Positions 62,082 through 64,000 of a stretch of 64,000 nucleotides of DNA are shown here, one piece after another. A model generated the notes under the pieces. The model made no database searches and was not told the origin of the DNA. It saw only the letters and a program-made list of their open reading frames with translations. The DNA comes from Mayfieldus profundus. GTDB taxonomy: Bacteria > Actinomycetota > Thermoleophilia > Solirubrobacterales > 70-9. The translations under genes and the position numbers were made by a program. Positions within the stretch are counted from its first letter, which is position 1. The number at the start of each line of letters is the position of its first letter. Location of the stretch: contig JBBPIM010000006.1 in assembly GCA_038040325.1 (NCBI GenBank), forward strand, positions 1 to 64,000, written 5' to 3'.

Positions 62082-62495
62082 ATGACTGTAGAAATGCGAA
62101 AACGCACAAACCACAAGCCTTGGCACGGAGGTCCCCCCGATCACGTGTATGACAGATTTCTGTCCGGACGGATCTTCAGGGTGGTGCTTGCCGCTTGCGA
62201 CGGCGAAGTGCCCAACGGAGATGATCGGAGGCCCTGGTTGGTTGCCCCAGGAGCTACACCCCCAAAGAGAGGGACCGTTGCTGATCCCTTGAAAGATGAG
62301 GCGGACCTAAGGGCGCTACCCCCGAACCAGGAAGCTGAGCGACTTGGCACAGCAGCGGGTCTAACAACCCGGTTGACAACTCAGCTACTTGGGACACCGC
62401 CGCAATTCACGAGGGAACACCCCGATCATCTGCTTTGGCTAGGTCCGCGACGTATCCTGAAGATGGACGTGGACGGATTCCTGTCTCCCATCTAG
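62082..62495 (+). CDS. Hypothetical protein in low-GC accessory DNA
   Basis: 137 residues: MTVEMRKRTNHKPWHGGPPD, then DRFLSGRIFRVVLAACDGEV, a Pro/Lys/Asp-rich middle and GPRRILKMDVDGFLSPI. No recognised domain, no signal peptide. Its third-codon GC is clearly lower than in the genes to the left, which fits acquired DNA. No clear ribosome-binding site precedes the ATG, so it may not be a real gene. Confidence 0.42.
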   Translation: MTVEMRKRTNHKPWHGGPPDHVYDRFLSGRIFRVVLAACDGEVPNGDDRRPWLVAPGATPPKRGTVADPLKDEADLRALPPNQEAERLGTAAGLTTRLTTQLLGTPPQFTREHPDHLLWLGPRRILKMDVDGFLSPI

Positions 62496-62496
62496 A

Positions 62497-62517
62497 CGGT
62501 GTTGAGGAGTAACACCG
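62497..62517. other. Inverted repeat before a small gene
   Basis: CGGTGTT and AACACCG form a perfect 7-bp stem around a 7-base loop, followed by CTATTT. It begins right after the stop of the hypothetical gene and ends 20 bases before the TTG of the next small gene. A terminator for the former or an operator for the latter are both possible. Confidence 0.45.
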
Positions 62518-62536
62518 CTATTTGCGAAGGAAAAAC

Positions 62537-62698
62537 TTGGCCGAGCGAAAGCGACAGACACAGAAAACGCCGAAAGGTAAGGAAATCCCGATCCCCACTC
62601 GACGGGAATTCCTCGATGTTGTGGAGCGCGTTAGCGGTGGGCGAGTAGGTCGTAAACGCCCTGCCGGGAAAGACCAGCCTCCCGAGCAATCTCGCTGA
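62537..62698 (+). CDS. Small TPKG-EIPIPTR motif protein
   Basis: 53 residues from a TTG at 62537 with AAGGA five bases upstream. The sequence includes KTPKGKEIPIPTRREFLDVV, a pattern I have seen in short conserved proteins of mobile or accessory regions (TPKG-EIPxPxRxxF), followed by a basic tail. No known function. Its last 68 bases overlap the convergent HTH gene, so at most a compact arrangement or a truncated 3' end. Confidence 0.5.
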   Translation: MAERKRQTQKTPKGKEIPIPTRREFLDVVERVSGGRVGRKRPAGKDQPPEQSR

Positions 62699-62834
62699 GG
62701 GAGACGCCCGCCTCTCTCGCAGCTTCGCAGTAGCGCCTTAGATCGTCAGTCGCCTTCTGTCGTGCCTCGGCTGCCTCGGCTCGCCGCTTCGCAGCTCGCC
62801 GGATGCCCTTGACTGCTGCCGTAGCGTCGCTCAT
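62631..62834 (-). CDS. Small helix-turn-helix protein coupled to the transposase
   Basis: 67 residues: a charged helix (IRRAAKRRAEAAEARQKATDDLRRYCEAAREAG) followed by VSLSEIAREAGLSRQGVYDLL, a clear HTH of the type found in small DNA-binding regulators. The ATG overlaps the transposase stop by four bases (ATGA), so it is translated with it. It may regulate the divergent promoter region at 63773-63878 or assist the transposase; both are inferences. Confidence 0.78.
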   Translation of the reverse strand: MSDATAAVKGIRRAAKRRAEAAEARQKATDDLRRYCEAAREAGVSLSEIAREAGLSRQGVYDLLAHR

Positions 62835-63772
62835 TCGCCTGCCTTTCCCACAAGCTGGCGGAACATCGAGCGCGGGTTATGGCGCTCATTGTGGCGCCAG
62901 GCGTACTCGTCAAGATAGGACTGAAGCCACGTATCCGAGACATGCTTGTAAGCACCGCGCATCCCGGTCTTGAGGTTGCCAAAGAACCCTTCGATGGTGT
63001 TCGTATGCACGTCGCCACGGACGTACAGGCCGGCTGAGTGATTGATAACCCGGTGGTCTAGGAACTCGCCTCTCAGCGGCTTATACGCCTGCCAGTCGTC
63101 CGTGAAGATGAAGGCTGACGGATTGACGTGGGTTCGCACTTCTCTACTAAGCGCGGGACCGCGCCGCGAGGGGATGATGCGCAAGCGGACGCGCCCGCCG
63201 CGCTCGACCATCCCGAGAACGGTCGCCTTAGCTTCGCGGAAGGCGGCAACTTCCTTGTTGCCGTGCAGCTTGCGGCGGGGTTTCCCGCCCCAAGAGGTTT
63301 CGTCAATCTCCACGTCTCCGCCAAGCTGCTCGGCAGCCTCGTCGTTCATCAACTCGTTTCGGATCTTGTTGAGCATTCGCCACGCGGTTCGGTAGGAGAC
63401 GCCTAGCTCGCGCTCTAGATGCTTCGCAGAGAGGCCCGTGCGGGTGCTGGCGACCAGATACATCGCGTAGTACCAAAGGTGCAGCGAGGTCGAGGACTTG
63501 GCGAAGATCGTCCCTGCGGTGGGATGGACGTGATGCCCGCAGCCGGTGCAGGTCCACGACTGGCGCCCCTGCTTCGTGGCGTACCGCTTGAACACGCGCT
63601 CCCGCTCGCACTTGGGGCAATCGGCATGCTCGCCGTCCTCGGAGTAGCGGATGCGCCACAGATGCTCTAGGCAGGCCGCATCATCGGGGAACTCGCGCAT
63701 GAACTCGGTCAGCGAGAGCTGCGAGTCAGACGAGTTGGCCCTGATCGGATCGTGTCGGTTTGCGGGAGGCAT
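62831..63772 (-). mobile_element. IS1595-family (ISXO2-like) transposase gene
   Basis: 313 residues. N-terminal zinc ribbon: HADCPKCERERVFKR and SWTCTGCGHHVHPTAGTIF. Then a SSTSLHLWYYAMYLVASTRTGLSAKHLERELGVSYRTAWRML HTH-like region, and the DDE domain of the IS1595 group: GGDVEIDETSWGG (Asp), AFIFTDDWQAY (Asp) and VHTNTIEGFFGNLKTGMRG (Asn/Glu). All catalytic positions appear intact. I could not find convincing terminal inverted repeats or a target duplication in the flanks, so it may be a solitary or domesticated copy. A near-consensus promoter precedes it. Confidence 0.92.
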
Positions 63773-63778
63773 GGTGTA

Positions 63779-63818
63779 AAGATACTTGACAGATCGGACG
63801 TTGTCAAGTCAATTGACA
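63779..63818. promoter_or_regulatory. Transposase promoter embedded in TTGACA inverted/direct repeats
   Basis: On the minus strand TTGACA (63807-63802), a 17-base spacer and TATCTT (63784-63779) form a near-consensus promoter seven bases from the transposase ATG, so the mRNA would be nearly leaderless. The same bases form an inverted repeat ACTTGACA (63784-63791) / TGTCAAGT (63802-63809), and a further TTGACA lies at 63813-63818 on plus. The palindrome overlaps both -10 and -35, as expected for autorepression, and could also control the divergent Panacea gene. Confidence 0.7.
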
Positions 63819-63878
63819 GAAAGGCGGCGACTTGGCGCCTCAGTACCATCCCCGCTACTCGGTTAGGAAGGAGAGCAA

Positions 63879-64000
63879 ATGGCCTCTGTCCACGATGTAG
63901 CGGCCTACATTCTCAAGCAGCACCAGGGGGCGATGTCCACTTGGAAGCTTCAGAAGCTCGTCTATTACTCGCAGGCATGGCATCTGGCCTGGGATGAAGA
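63879..64000 (+). CDS. Panacea-domain (DUF4065/SocA-like) antitoxin, start only
   Basis: The first 40 residues before the right edge are visible: ASVHDVAAYILKQHQGAMST, then WKLQKLVYYSQAWHLAWDE. This is the N-terminal signature of the Panacea (DUF4065, SocA-like) domain, found as the antitoxin of PanAT toxin-antitoxin systems and in phage- and mobile-element-linked proteins. AGGAAGGAG seven bases before the ATG is an excellent ribosome-binding site. The rest of the gene and any toxin partner are outside the window; no toxin is upstream. Confidence 0.88.
   Translation, partial: MASVHDVAAYILKQHQGAMSTWKLQKLVYYSQAWHLAWDE

Noticed and set aside
62500..63878. Complete insertion sequence with terminal inverted repeats
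   Set aside because: I compared both flanks by eye and found no matching ends or target duplication; only the palindrome near the promoter is clear. So only the transposase gene is called.

Overview
The window is a GC-rich, gene-dense stretch of an actinobacterial chromosome. Several features suggest class Thermoleophilia (Solirubrobacterales-like): secreted beta-propeller proteins ending in RTX-type Gly/Asp repeats, an AbiEi/DUF559 protein, an actinobacterial-type c-di-AMP riboswitch and a CGAAC-N4-GTTCG SOS box. This placement is an inference from gene content, not a phylogeny.

Layout. 1-4.7 kb: start of glnA (running off the left edge), a carboxymuconolactone-decarboxylase-like gene with an upstream palindrome, an RlpA-like wall protein under a c-di-AMP riboswitch, an SDR, RNase P RNA, and lexA with its SOS box and a small zinc-ribbon gene. 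4.6-14.4 kb: tRNA-Leu, a propeller/RTX protein, a short family-5 solute-binding lipoprotein, secG, a split cytochrome c maturation set (ccmI-like, ccmF, ccmE on one side; ccmG, ccmH on the other), a second SDR, a GT2 glycosyltransferase, tRNA-Gly and a SnoaL-like protein. 14.4-18 kb: a surface-polysaccharide block (wecB, amine-oxidase-like flavoprotein, LPG-synthase-type membrane protein) ending in a truncated sugar-transferase relic. 18-28 kb: argS with an altered HIGH motif, a secreted glycosidase, an RTX protein with collagen-like repeats, rlmH, a Ste24-type protease, a phosphoesterase, a lipoprotein coupled to a Ser/Thr kinase, and a second propeller/RTX protein. 28-39 kb: tgt, gpmI-tpiA-pgk-gap, a VOC protein, an ABC-2 exporter, rapZ and uvrC. 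38.7-44.7 kb: enoyl-CoA hydratase, cupredoxin, MaoC, a TadE-TadE-(TadZ-like/TadG/VanY/SLT) operon, a DUF559 gene and membrane proteins.

44.7-57.4 kb is a phosphate/polyphosphate region, nearly all on the minus strand: pstS-C-A-B-phoU, ppx, a CHAD domain split over two overlapping genes, ppk, a DUF47 protein and a PiT transporter, plus a receiver-less PhoB-type DNA-binding protein and a full response regulator. Three sets of 11-bp-phased PHO-box-like repeats lie in this region. One set points at a stretch with no gene that ends in a strong terminator, which may be a phosphate-regulated small RNA.

57.4-62 kb carries a secreted dipeptidase-like amidohydrolase, an alpha/beta hydrolase, uppP and a small membrane protein. 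From about 62.04 kb the base composition drops and the content turns mobile or accessory: two orphan small genes, an IS1595-type transposase coupled to a small HTH protein, and the start of a Panacea (DUF4065) antitoxin gene running off the right edge.
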